Shown one piece after another: positions 30,548 through 37,199 of a stretch of DNA of 37,199 bases (position 1 is its first letter; each line of letters begins with the position of its first letter). Origin of the DNA: Pseudomonadota bacterium (lineage in GTDB: Bacteria > Myxococcota_A > Bradymonadia > Bradymonadales > GCA-2716585); the NCBI GenBank assembly GCA_005804885.1, contig SYOX01000181.1, positions 1-37,199 of the forward strand, in the 5' to 3' direction. The position numbers were made by a program, and so were the translations under genes. The notes below the pieces were generated by a model. That model worked only from the letters and a program-made list of their open reading frames with translations, was not told the DNA's origin and did not search any database.

Positions 30548-32590
30548 TTGAAGAGACCCACCCGAACCATCCAGCTTTCGAAGCTCCTCCTTGCCCTGAA
30601 CTCCCTCGGATACAACGCCACCTTTCGACGGGATGCCTGGTTCAGCGTCCTGCTCGAAAGCCCCAGAGAGCGCTGGATCGGCCACGGCAGGGATCGCGGC
30701 GGCGCGATCTTGCACGCGATCGAGCAGATGCTCCCCTCCAGGCTCAGCCAGGAGGCCTTCCTCCGTTGGATCGACGCGCTCTCCCACCCCGAGCCCTCCG
30801 AGGCCAGAGAGGGCGGCGCGACCCGAGACGACGGGGCCGCTCCTGTGGACCTCGCCGACTCGGCGCTCAGCGGCGACGAGGGCGCGCTGGCGCTGATCCT
30901 CGACGAGGATCCGAGCGACCTCAGCGGCTCGGGCGCCGATCTCGCGTCGGATCAGCCGGAGATCCCCCTGAGCGGCGCGGACGATCCCTCGACGCAAGAC
31001 ATTACCGAGGAGTTTCAAGGGGTTGCGACTGAGGTCGAGGTCGGCCCGGTCGACGGCGTGGAGGAGGGGTCGGCGCCAGAGGAGGCGCTTGAGCCGTCTG
31101 GGCCGCCCGAGGCTGATGGGGCCGAGCCGACGCGGCGTGCTCGGCTCAGGATGACGGTCTCGGAGGTCCACGCGGAGCTCGACGAGCTGGTCGAAGAGGT
31201 TGCCAGCTCCCAGGATGAGCTGGCGATCTCGGCCACGGAGCTTCAGCGCACGCAGGTGCTGGCGTGGATCTGCAGGGCGCGGGCGATGCAGCAGATCCAC
31301 CCGGACGTGCCCAGCGTCCACGAGCGGGTCAGGGAAGTGGCCGGGAAGCTGGGGTCGCTGCTCAAGCGGTGGTGGCCGGGTCAGGTCCGGGCCATGCGCC
31401 TGGAGTGCACGCCGGTGGATCTGAGCCGAGACATTGCGCTGCCGCGCTCGCCGGGGAGCTGGCAGGAGGCCGCAGAGCTGGCCGAGGAGCGCCTGCAGAA
31501 CCTGTCCCGCCAGGCCGGCGCGGACGTGTACGGCTGGAGGGACGCCCGCGCGCTGCTGCCGCGGCCGCTGTCGGCCGACTCTCAGCTGGGCGGGGTCTGC
31601 AAGGAGGTCGAGGCCTCGCTTGGGCCGCTTGGGGAGGTCTTGCCAGACGTGGAGGCGATCAGGAGCAGGCTGCGAGGCCGACCGGACATGATGGCGGGGC
31701 TTGAGCGGCTCGCGGGGCTGCTGCGCTGGCTCCGCAATGACGTCACCGACGCGACCGCCTGGGGCGACGCGGTGGGCCGGCTGCGGTGGCTGGCCGAGAA
31801 GCTCGGCGCCCAGGGCGCGTCCCTTCAGCGGCTGCTCGACCCGACCTTCAGTCCCCCGGAGGAGACGTGGGCGAAGCACCTGGGCGAGGATCCGGCGGCG
31901 AGGCAGCGTGAGCTGGCGCGGCGTGAGATGCTTCAGGGGTCGAGGGCGCTGGAGGGCGGGGGGGAGGCGCGGCTGATTCGGTGGCTGGCGACGGCCTTCG
32001 ATCTGGAGTTGGAGACGGAGACCATCGCGGCGCTGGTGTGGGAGGCGCGCGGGCAGGTCGAGGCGCTCGGAGAGGATTCGGCGCTGGGGGGCGATCGAAG
32101 GAGTCGGCGGCGGCTGCGCAAGCTCAAGGATGCGCTCCAGGCCACCGACGGCGCGGCCGCGCACAAGGCCCGGGAGGCGCTGCTGGTGGAGGTCGAGCGG
32201 GTCGGGGTTGCGGCGGTGCAGGTCGAGGAGGCCGGCCCGACGGCGCTGGAGCTGATGGCGAGGCGGCTCAAGCCGCACACGAAGGGTCAGCGGGCGCTCT
32301 TCATCTCCAACAGGGCGGAGCCGGATCTCTGGCAGACGCTCTCGGAGCTGCTCGGGATGACGATCGATGGAGATACGATAGAGCCGGCCAGGATAAGGAG
32401 CCGCTGCGAGGCGCTGGGGCGTGGAAATTACGATCTGGTGCTGGCGGTGACGGGGTTCATCGGTCACCACACGGAGTACACGCTGCGCAAGGCCTGCCGA
32501 AACAGCCGAGCGCGCTACGTCAGGGTCTACAAGGGCAGGCCCTTGAGCTGCTTGCGCGCGCTTGCCGACGTCCACGGCGTGGTGATCTGA
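30548..32590 (+). CDS. Large protein with C-terminal DUF2325-like domain
   Basis: I chose a TTG start at 30548, which has AGGAG six bases upstream and lies just after a promoter candidate; more upstream starts would fall before it. The 680-residue product starts KRPTRTIQLSKLLLALNSLGY. Residues ~100-200 are acidic and disordered (SGDEGALALILDEDPSDLSG). A long helical middle follows (ELDELVEEVASSQDELAISA). The last ~100 residues resemble DUF2325: RALFISNRAEPDLWQTLSEL, YDLVLAVTGFIGHHTEYTLRK, ARYVRVYKGRPLSC. DUF2325 domains often appear in defence or DNA-linked contexts, but their activity is not established. The divergent TerB-like gene is the only close neighbour; no nuclease or helicase lies beside it. 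Confidence 0.68.
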   Translation: MKRPTRTIQLSKLLLALNSLGYNATFRRDAWFSVLLESPRERWIGHGRDRGGAILHAIEQMLPSRLSQEAFLRWIDALSHPEPSEAREGGATRDDGAAPVDLADSALSGDEGALALILDEDPSDLSGSGADLASDQPEIPLSGADDPSTQDITEEFQGVATEVEVGPVDGVEEGSAPEEALEPSGPPEADGAEPTRRARLRMTVSEVHAELDELVEEVASSQDELAISATELQRTQVLAWICRARAMQQIHPDVPSVHERVREVAGKLGSLLKRWWPGQVRAMRLECTPVDLSRDIALPRSPGSWQEAAELAEERLQNLSRQAGADVYGWRDARALLPRPLSADSQLGGVCKEVEASLGPLGEVLPDVEAIRSRLRGRPDMMAGLERLAGLLRWLRNDVTDATAWGDAVGRLRWLAEKLGAQGASLQRLLDPTFSPPEETWAKHLGEDPAARQRELARREMLQGSRALEGGGEARLIRWLATAFDLELETETIAALVWEARGQVEALGEDSALGGDRRSRRRLRKLKDALQATDGAAAHKAREALLVEVERVGVAAVQVEEAGPTALELMARRLKPHTKGQRALFISNRAEPDLWQTLSELLGMTIDGDTIEPARIRSRCEALGRGNYDLVLAVTGFIGHHTEYTLRKACRNSRARYVRVYKGRPLSCLRALADVHGVVI

Positions 32591-32606
32591 GCCTGGCGCC
32601 GTGCGC

Positions 32607-32635
32607 TTGATTCCCCCTCACCCTTCCGATACATA
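32607..32635 (+). promoter_or_regulatory. Weak candidate promoter of the opp operon
   Basis: TTGATT (32607-32612), 17 bases, TACATA (32630-32635). The -35 keeps TTGA and the -10 matches three of six. It lies in the 114-base gap before oppA. Confidence 0.3.
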
Positions 32636-32704
32636 GGGCCGCTCGCGACGAGGGCGGCGGTGACGCCGTGGTTGTAGACGCTGCCGCGAAGACTGGAGGT
32701 GGAG

Positions 32705-34345
32705 ATGAGCCCGACGAGATACCGGAGGATCGCCGCAGCGGCGCTGGCATTGCTGGCTCTGGCGGCCTGCAAGGGCGAGCAGGCCGCCGCGCCGGCTGGA
32801 GACACGGACAAGAAGGGGGAGACCCCGAGCGGCGTCGTCGCGCCGAAGAGCAAGGTGTTGAACATCGCCACGGTGGGCGACCCCGAGACTCTGGATGTCG
32901 GCAAGATGTCGGGGGTGCCGGAGGGGCGCATCGCCTTCAACGCCTTCGAGGGGCTGTGGATGCCGGCGCAGGAGACCGGCCCGCCGGTCTACGGCGTGGC
33001 GCAGAGCCACACGGTCAGCGAGGACCGGCTGACGTGGACCATCCAGCTTCGAAAGGACGCCAGGTGGTCCAACGGCGATCCCGTCAAGGCGGAGGACTTC
33101 GTTTGGGCCTGGCGGCGGGTCGCCACGCCGGGCTTCGAGGCCGATTACGCCGAGTTCATGGACTTCATCGCCGGCATGGAGGCCTGGCGCAAGGGGGGGC
33201 TGACCGACTGGTCGCAGGTCGGCGTCAAGACCGAGGGCGACCACACGATCATCGTGACGCTGGTCAACCCGACGCCCTTCTTCCCCGAGCTGATGGCCTT
33301 CTACACCTTCTTCCCCGTGCACAGGCCGACGGTGGAGAAGTTCGCCGAGAAGTGGACCGAGCCGGAGAACATCGTCTCCAACGGCCCCTACATGCTCAAG
33401 GAGTACAAGCTCCAGCAGCACCTCATTCTTGAGCGCAACCCCCACTACTGGGACGCCGGGGCGATCAAGATCGACAGCATCAAGGTCCACATCCTCAAGG
33501 ACACCATCACGCAGCTCAACGCCTTCAAGGAGGGCAAGCTGGACGTCGTCGAGGGCGGCATCCCCGTCAGCAACGTGCCGCAATGGAAGGGGAAGCCGGA
33601 GTTCCGCCTCGATCCGCTGCTGGGCACCTACTACTACCGGATCAACGTCAAGGCCAATGAGGCGCTGGGCAAGAAGGCCGTGCGGCAGGCGCTGGCGCTG
33701 GCCATCGACCGGGAGTCGCTGGCGACGCTGACCATGAAGGGGCTCTACGGCCCGTCCAAGGGCTTCGTGCCGCCGATGGAGGGCCACACCAGCACCACGG
33801 AGCTGAACTACGACCCCAAGAAGGCCCGCGAGCTGCTGGCCGAGGCCGGCTACCCCGAGGGCAAGGGCTTCCCCGAGACCACCTTGCTCTTCAACACCAA
33901 CGAGAACCACAAGCTCATCGCCGAGATCATGCAGGACACCTGGAAGCGGGAGCTGGGCCTGAACATCAAGCTCGAGAACAAGGAGTGGAAGACCTACCTG
34001 CAGGCCATCGACGACATGAGCTACGAGGTCGCGCGGGCCGGCTGGATCGGCGACTACGCCGACCCGACCACCTTCCTCGCGATCTTCACCACCGGCAACG
34101 GCAACAACGACACCGGCTGGGGCAACCCGCAGTTCGACACCCTGATCAAGGGCGCCTTTGCCGAGCGCGACGACGCCGCCCGGCGCAAGATGCTCGAAGA
34201 GGCCGAGGCCATCCTGATGGACGAGCTGCCCGTCATCCCGGTCTACTTCTACAAGAACCCGCTGCTCATCGCCGCCCGCGTCGAGGGCCTCAAGCCCCAC
34301 AACCGCGACGTCCACCTCGTCAAGTACATGGACCTCAAGCCCTAG
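32705..34345 (+). CDS. oppA: Oligopeptide ABC transporter substrate-binding lipoprotein
   Basis: The 546-residue protein is a family 5 extracellular solute-binding protein. Signal peptide ends ALLALAAC (Cys22), so it is a lipoprotein. Conserved regions include GDPETLDVGKMSGVPEGRI, IAFNAFEGLWMPAQ, YGVAQSHTVSEDRLTWTIQL, LRKDARWSNGDPVKAEDFVW and KKAVRQALALAIDRE. It should bind peptides in the periplasm and deliver them to OppBC. The start is the ATG at 32705, with GGAGG five bases upstream. It is the first gene of an operon with two permeases and at least one ATPase. Confidence 0.93.
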   Translation: MSPTRYRRIAAAALALLALAACKGEQAAAPAGDTDKKGETPSGVVAPKSKVLNIATVGDPETLDVGKMSGVPEGRIAFNAFEGLWMPAQETGPPVYGVAQSHTVSEDRLTWTIQLRKDARWSNGDPVKAEDFVWAWRRVATPGFEADYAEFMDFIAGMEAWRKGGLTDWSQVGVKTEGDHTIIVTLVNPTPFFPELMAFYTFFPVHRPTVEKFAEKWTEPENIVSNGPYMLKEYKLQQHLILERNPHYWDAGAIKIDSIKVHILKDTITQLNAFKEGKLDVVEGGIPVSNVPQWKGKPEFRLDPLLGTYYYRINVKANEALGKKAVRQALALAIDRESLATLTMKGLYGPSKGFVPPMEGHTSTTELNYDPKKARELLAEAGYPEGKGFPETTLLFNTNENHKLIAEIMQDTWKRELGLNIKLENKEWKTYLQAIDDMSYEVARAGWIGDYADPTTFLAIFTTGNGNNDTGWGNPQFDTLIKGAFAERDDAARRKMLEEAEAILMDELPVIPVYFYKNPLLIAARVEGLKPHNRDVHLVKYMDLKP

Positions 34346-34360
34346 CCGCGCGGACCCTCC

Positions 34361-35392
34361 ATGGCCCAGTACATCTTCCGGCGCTTGATCAGCAGCCTGC
34401 TGGTCATCCTCGTCATCATCACCGCCGCCTTCACCCTGGTGCGCGTCGTGCCCGGCAACCCCTTTGCCAAGGACCGGGGGATCGACGCGGTGGCCATGGC
34501 CAACAAGCTCGCCGATCATGGCCTCGACAAGCCCATCTTTCCCATCTACTTCGACCGCGGCCCCGATGCCGCCATGCCCGTCGTCTGGCAGACCCCGCCG
34601 CGCGAGCTGGCCCTGGGCAGCCTGCGCGTCGTCTACGGCCCCGAGGACCTGGCCCGGACCCAGTACCTCAGCTACCTCGGCGGCCTGGTGCGCGGCGACC
34701 TGGGCAAGAGCATCCGCCAGGAGCGCCAGGTCAACGAGTTCATCTCCGCCGGCGTCCTCTTCTCCCTCCAGCTCGGCCTGCAGGCCCTCTTCATCGCCCT
34801 GCTGATCGGGGTCCCGGCCGGCCTCATCGCGGGCCTGAAGCAGAACCGGTGGCAGGACTATGTCCTGATGGGCGCCTCGATGCTCGGCGTCAGCATCCCG
34901 AACTTCGTCCTGGCCCCGATCCTCATCCTGATCTTCGCCCTGGGCCTGGGGTGGTTCACCTCCAGCGGGTGGATCAAGTGGTCCGACTCCGTGCTGCCCT
35001 CCCTGTCCCTGGGCCTCTACTACGCCGCCTACGTCGCTCGCCTGACCCGCGGCGGGATGCTGGAGATCATCCGGCAGGATTACATCCGCACGGCCAGGGC
35101 CAAGGGGCTCATCGAGCGCCTCGTGGTCACGCGCCACGCCCTCAAGGGCGCGCTGCTCCCTCTGGTCTCCTTCCTCGGCCCGGCCTTCGCCGGCATGCTG
35201 ACCGGCTCCGTGGTCCTGGAGCGGATCTTCGGGCTGCCGGGGCTGGGCAACTACTTCGTCGACGCGGCCTTCGACCGCGACTACAACCTCGTGCTCGGCG
35301 TCGTGATCCTCTACTCCACCCTCCTGGTGCTCCTCAACCTCGTCGTCGACGTCCTGTACACCGTGCTCGATCCCAGGGTGAGCTATGACTGA
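34361..35392 (+). CDS. oppB: Oligopeptide ABC transporter permease, OppB family
   Basis: 343 residues. Membrane helix 1 is LISSLLVILVIITAAFTLVRVV, followed by the family's PGNPF loop. The periplasmic segment (~35-125) is longer than usual. The transporter signature EAA-like loop is TARAKGLIERLVVTRHALKGALLPL, which contacts the ATPase. The C-terminal part ends NLVVDVLYTVLDPRVSYD, as in OppB/DppB. The gene overlaps the next permease by eight bases (start at 35385 within its last codons), so expression is coupled. Confidence 0.93.
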   Translation: MAQYIFRRLISSLLVILVIITAAFTLVRVVPGNPFAKDRGIDAVAMANKLADHGLDKPIFPIYFDRGPDAAMPVVWQTPPRELALGSLRVVYGPEDLARTQYLSYLGGLVRGDLGKSIRQERQVNEFISAGVLFSLQLGLQALFIALLIGVPAGLIAGLKQNRWQDYVLMGASMLGVSIPNFVLAPILILIFALGLGWFTSSGWIKWSDSVLPSLSLGLYYAAYVARLTRGGMLEIIRQDYIRTARAKGLIERLVVTRHALKGALLPLVSFLGPAFAGMLTGSVVLERIFGLPGLGNYFVDAAFDRDYNLVLGVVILYSTLLVLLNLVVDVLYTVLDPRVSYD

Positions 35393-36695
35393 GGGCCACA
35401 AGGAGGGGCAGCGGCGCGAGGGGGCCGGCGCCTCGGCGCCGATCAAGGGCACGAGCCTCTGGGCCGACGCGGGCCGGCGCCTGCTCAAGAACAAGGCCGC
35501 CGTCGCCGGCGGCGTCTTCGTCGCCTTCATGATCGTCGTCGCCCTGATGGCCGACCTCCTGTCCGCCTCGCTGACCCACTTCACCCAGGAGGAGACGCAC
35601 TCGGTCAGCTACGTGCTGCCCAAGCCGCCGATGGCCCGCAGCGTCCCCTCCAACCACCTGACCTACCTCCCCGAGGCCGTCTACGGGGTGGCCTTCGTCG
35701 ACGCCAACGCCGACGGCCTCGTGGACTCGGGCGAGCTGACGGTCGCCCTGCGCCGCATCGAGTTCGACCGCCACGACCTCAACGGCGACGGCAAGCTCGA
35801 CGAGGCCGAGTTCAGGGAGGCCCCCCACGGCCTCGTCGCCGAGGAGGCCACGATCGCCGCCCAGGACAACGACGGCGACGGCCTGCTGGCCCTGGGCGAG
35901 ACGCTGACCTTCACCGAGATCTTCCCCCGCGCCGAGGCCGACGCCTTCCTGCGAAAGCACGATCTGGACGCCGACGAGCTGCTCTCGGTGGCCGAGTTCC
36001 CGGGCGTCCCCGAGCCGCGCCCGCACCTCATCGGCAGCGACACGGCGGGCCGCGACCTGCTCACGCGCTTGATCTACGGCGGCCGGGTGTCGCTGGCCGT
36101 CGGGCTGCTGGCCACGCTGGTCAGCTTCCTGATCGGGGTGAGCTGGGGCGCCACCGCCGGCTTCCTCGGCGGCCGGGTCGACAACCTCATGATGCGCTTC
36201 GTCGACGTCATGTACGGCCTGCCCTTCATGTTCGTCGTCATCCTGCTGATGGTCATCTTCGGCAAGAACATCCTGCTGCTCTTTCTGGCCCTGGGCGCCA
36301 TCCAGTGGCTGACCATGAGCCGGATCGTGCGCGGCCAGGTCATCTCCCTGAAGCAGCGCGAGTTCGTCGAGGCCGCCCGCTCCATCGGCGTCAGCAAGGC
36401 CCGGATCATCTTCCGCCACCTCATCCCCAACGCGCTCGGACCCATCATCGTCTACTCCACCCTGACCGTGCCGGCCGTCATGCTCGAAGAGGCCTTCTTG
36501 TCCTTCCTCGGCCTCGGCGTCCAGCCCCCCTACGCCTCCTGGGGCTCGCTGGCCTCCGACGGGCGCGTGGCGCTTCAGGACTACCCCTGGCTCATCCTCT
36601 TCCCCGGCCTGGCGCTGGCCATCACCCTGCTGAGCCTGAACGTCCTCGGCGATGGCCTGCGCGACGCACTCGACCCCCAGCTCAAGAAGGACTGA
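35385..36695 (+). CDS. oppC: OppC-family permease with a four-EF-hand insertion
   Basis: The transporter parts are typical: first helix AGGVFVAFMIVVALMADLL (41-59), HLIGSDTAGRDLLTRLIYGGR (214-234), EAA loop (AARSIGVSKARIIFRHLIPNALGPI) and the C-terminal LNVLGDGLRDALDP. It has 436 residues where OppC usually has about 300. The extra ~130 lie between helix 1 and the HLIGSDTAGRD motif, a loop that should face the periplasm. They contain four EF-hand-type calcium loops: DANADGLVDSGE (106-117), DLNGDGKLDEAE (131-142), DNDGDGLLALGE (161-172) and DLDADELLSVAE (193-204). The first three have all usual ligands; the fourth has Glu instead of Gly at position 6. Calcium could therefore affect transport; that is an inference. 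Confidence 0.92.
   Translation: MTEGHKEGQRREGAGASAPIKGTSLWADAGRRLLKNKAAVAGGVFVAFMIVVALMADLLSASLTHFTQEETHSVSYVLPKPPMARSVPSNHLTYLPEAVYGVAFVDANADGLVDSGELTVALRRIEFDRHDLNGDGKLDEAEFREAPHGLVAEEATIAAQDNDGDGLLALGETLTFTEIFPRAEADAFLRKHDLDADELLSVAEFPGVPEPRPHLIGSDTAGRDLLTRLIYGGRVSLAVGLLATLVSFLIGVSWGATAGFLGGRVDNLMMRFVDVMYGLPFMFVVILLMVIFGKNILLLFLALGAIQWLTMSRIVRGQVISLKQREFVEAARSIGVSKARIIFRHLIPNALGPIIVYSTLTVPAVMLEEAFLSFLGLGVQPPYASWGSLASDGRVALQDYPWLILFPGLALAITLLSLNVLGDGLRDALDPQLKKD
35700..35996 (+). other. Four EF-hand calcium-binding loops inserted in OppC
   Basis: Loops cover residues 106-117, 131-142, 161-172 and 193-204 of the permease, each 12 residues with Asp at 1, Asp/Asn at 3, Asp at 5 and Glu at 12. 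The loops are 25-32 residues apart, slightly closer than in calmodulin-type pairs, so they may be EF-hand-like or dockerin-like. Third positions remain G/C-rich as in the flanking gene, so it is not a recent foreign insert. Confidence 0.85.
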
Positions 36696-36699
36696 CCCG

Positions 36700-37199
36700 A
36701 TGGACCCCCCCGAGAGCCTGCTCGACGTGCAGGACCTGAAGAGCACCTTCAAGACCGACCACGGCCCCCGCCGCGCCGTCGACGGGGTCTCCTTCAAGCT
36801 CGCCCCCGGCGAGATCCTCGGCGTCGTCGGCGAGTCCGGCAGCGGCAAGTCCGTCACCCAGCTCGCCCTCATGGGCCTGATCCCCTCCCCCCCCGGCCGC
36901 GTCGAGGGCGCCGCCGCCCTCTTCGAAGGCCGCGACCTGCTGCGCCTCGACCAGGACGCCCTGCGGCGCCTGCGCGGCAACCGCATCTCCATGATCTTTC
37001 AAGACCCCATGACCAGCCTCAACCCCTTCCTCAAGGTCAGCCGGCAGCTCGAAGAGGTCCTCGAGATCCACACCGACATCCCCAGGCCCGAGCGCCGCAA
37101 GCGCGGGCTCGACATGCTGCGCCAGGTCGGCATCCCCGATCCCGAGGGCCGCTACGATCAATACCCCCACCAGTTCTCCGGGGGGATGCGCCAGCGGGT
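36700..37199 (+). CDS. oppD: Oligopeptide ABC transporter ATP-binding protein, N-terminal part
   Basis: The ATG at 36700 lies four bases after the OppC stop. The visible ~166 residues are an ABC ATPase: SLLDVQDLKSTFKTDHGP, Walker A GESGSGKS, Q-loop ISMIFQDPMTSLNPFLKV and the signature SGGMRQR at the edge; Walker B lies beyond the window. The FQDPMTSLNP Q-loop is the OppD/DppD type. It should energise OppB/OppC. The OppF partner probably follows outside the window. Confidence is high for family, lower for OppD versus a fused D/F protein. Confidence 0.92.
   Translation, partial: MDPPESLLDVQDLKSTFKTDHGPRRAVDGVSFKLAPGEILGVVGESGSGKSVTQLALMGLIPSPPGRVEGAAALFEGRDLLRLDQDALRRLRGNRISMIFQDPMTSLNPFLKVSRQLEEVLEIHTDIPRPERRKRGLDMLRQVGIPDPEGRYDQYPHQFSGGMRQR

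Noticed and set aside
30503..32575. 690-codon minus-strand open frame
   Set aside because: Antisense to the DUF2325-like gene; composition Arg/Pro/Leu/Gln without motifs.
32618..35584. 988-codon minus-strand open frame across the opp genes
   Set aside because: Shadow of oppA and oppB, whose family signatures are clear.

Overview
The window is about 37 kb of very GC-rich DNA that looks like a chromosomal segment of a Myxococcota- or Bradymonadota-like bacterium (former Deltaproteobacteria). This is inferred from gene style, not from a marker gene. The signs are many lipoproteins with Pro/Glu- or Asp-rich linkers, formylglycine-generating-enzyme-like (SUMF1) lipoproteins, Hanks-type kinases with FHA partners, a copper monooxygenase/cytochrome c lipoprotein, and almost exclusive G/C third positions. 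I see no tRNA, rRNA, CRISPR array, transposase, integrase or phage gene.

Layout. 1-1195: the start of a TonB-like exported protein (minus, runs off the edge) and a GGQ release-factor-like protein with a polyacidic arm. 1218-9517: a possible signalling system. A four-gene minus-strand operon (unknown, unknown, RavA-like MoxR AAA+ ATPase, ViaA-like vWA protein) is divergent from an FHA/TPR-like protein and a TPR-like Ser/Thr kinase. The shared promoter region carries a perfect 12-bp palindrome. 9558-14225: a Tat-exported superoxide-reductase-like lipoprotein, two SUMF1-like lipoproteins, a saccharopine-dehydrogenase-like enzyme and a small membrane protein. 14226-14711: no gene, but a 282-bp imperfect inverted repeat followed by GTGGGGC repeats. 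14712-19477: a HEAT-repeat protein, a 42-residue membrane peptide missing from simple ORF calling, a copper monooxygenase/cytochrome lipoprotein with a frameshifted lipoprotein gene upstream, and a LolA-like lipoprotein.

19609-26732: an iodotyrosine-deiodinase-like flavoprotein, an unknown protein with pentapeptide repeats, a motor-less XPB/Ssl2-type helicase-associated protein, a VOC protein, and a tricorn-type protease with its catalytic residues in place. 26887-29087: a translationally coupled PPX/GppA phosphatase and CYTH triphosphatase, pointing to polyphosphate/(p)ppGpp chemistry. 29331-32590: a small lipoprotein with a textbook terminator, a TerB-like protein, and a divergent large protein ending in a DUF2325-like domain. 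32705-37199: an oligopeptide ABC importer operon (oppA-B-C-D, D cut by the window edge).

The points most worth a second look are the four EF-hand loops inserted in the predicted periplasmic loop of the OppC-like permease, the MoxR/vWA/FHA/kinase cluster, and the REPIN-like inverted repeat. All gene calls rest on reading translations and motifs by eye; no database search was possible.
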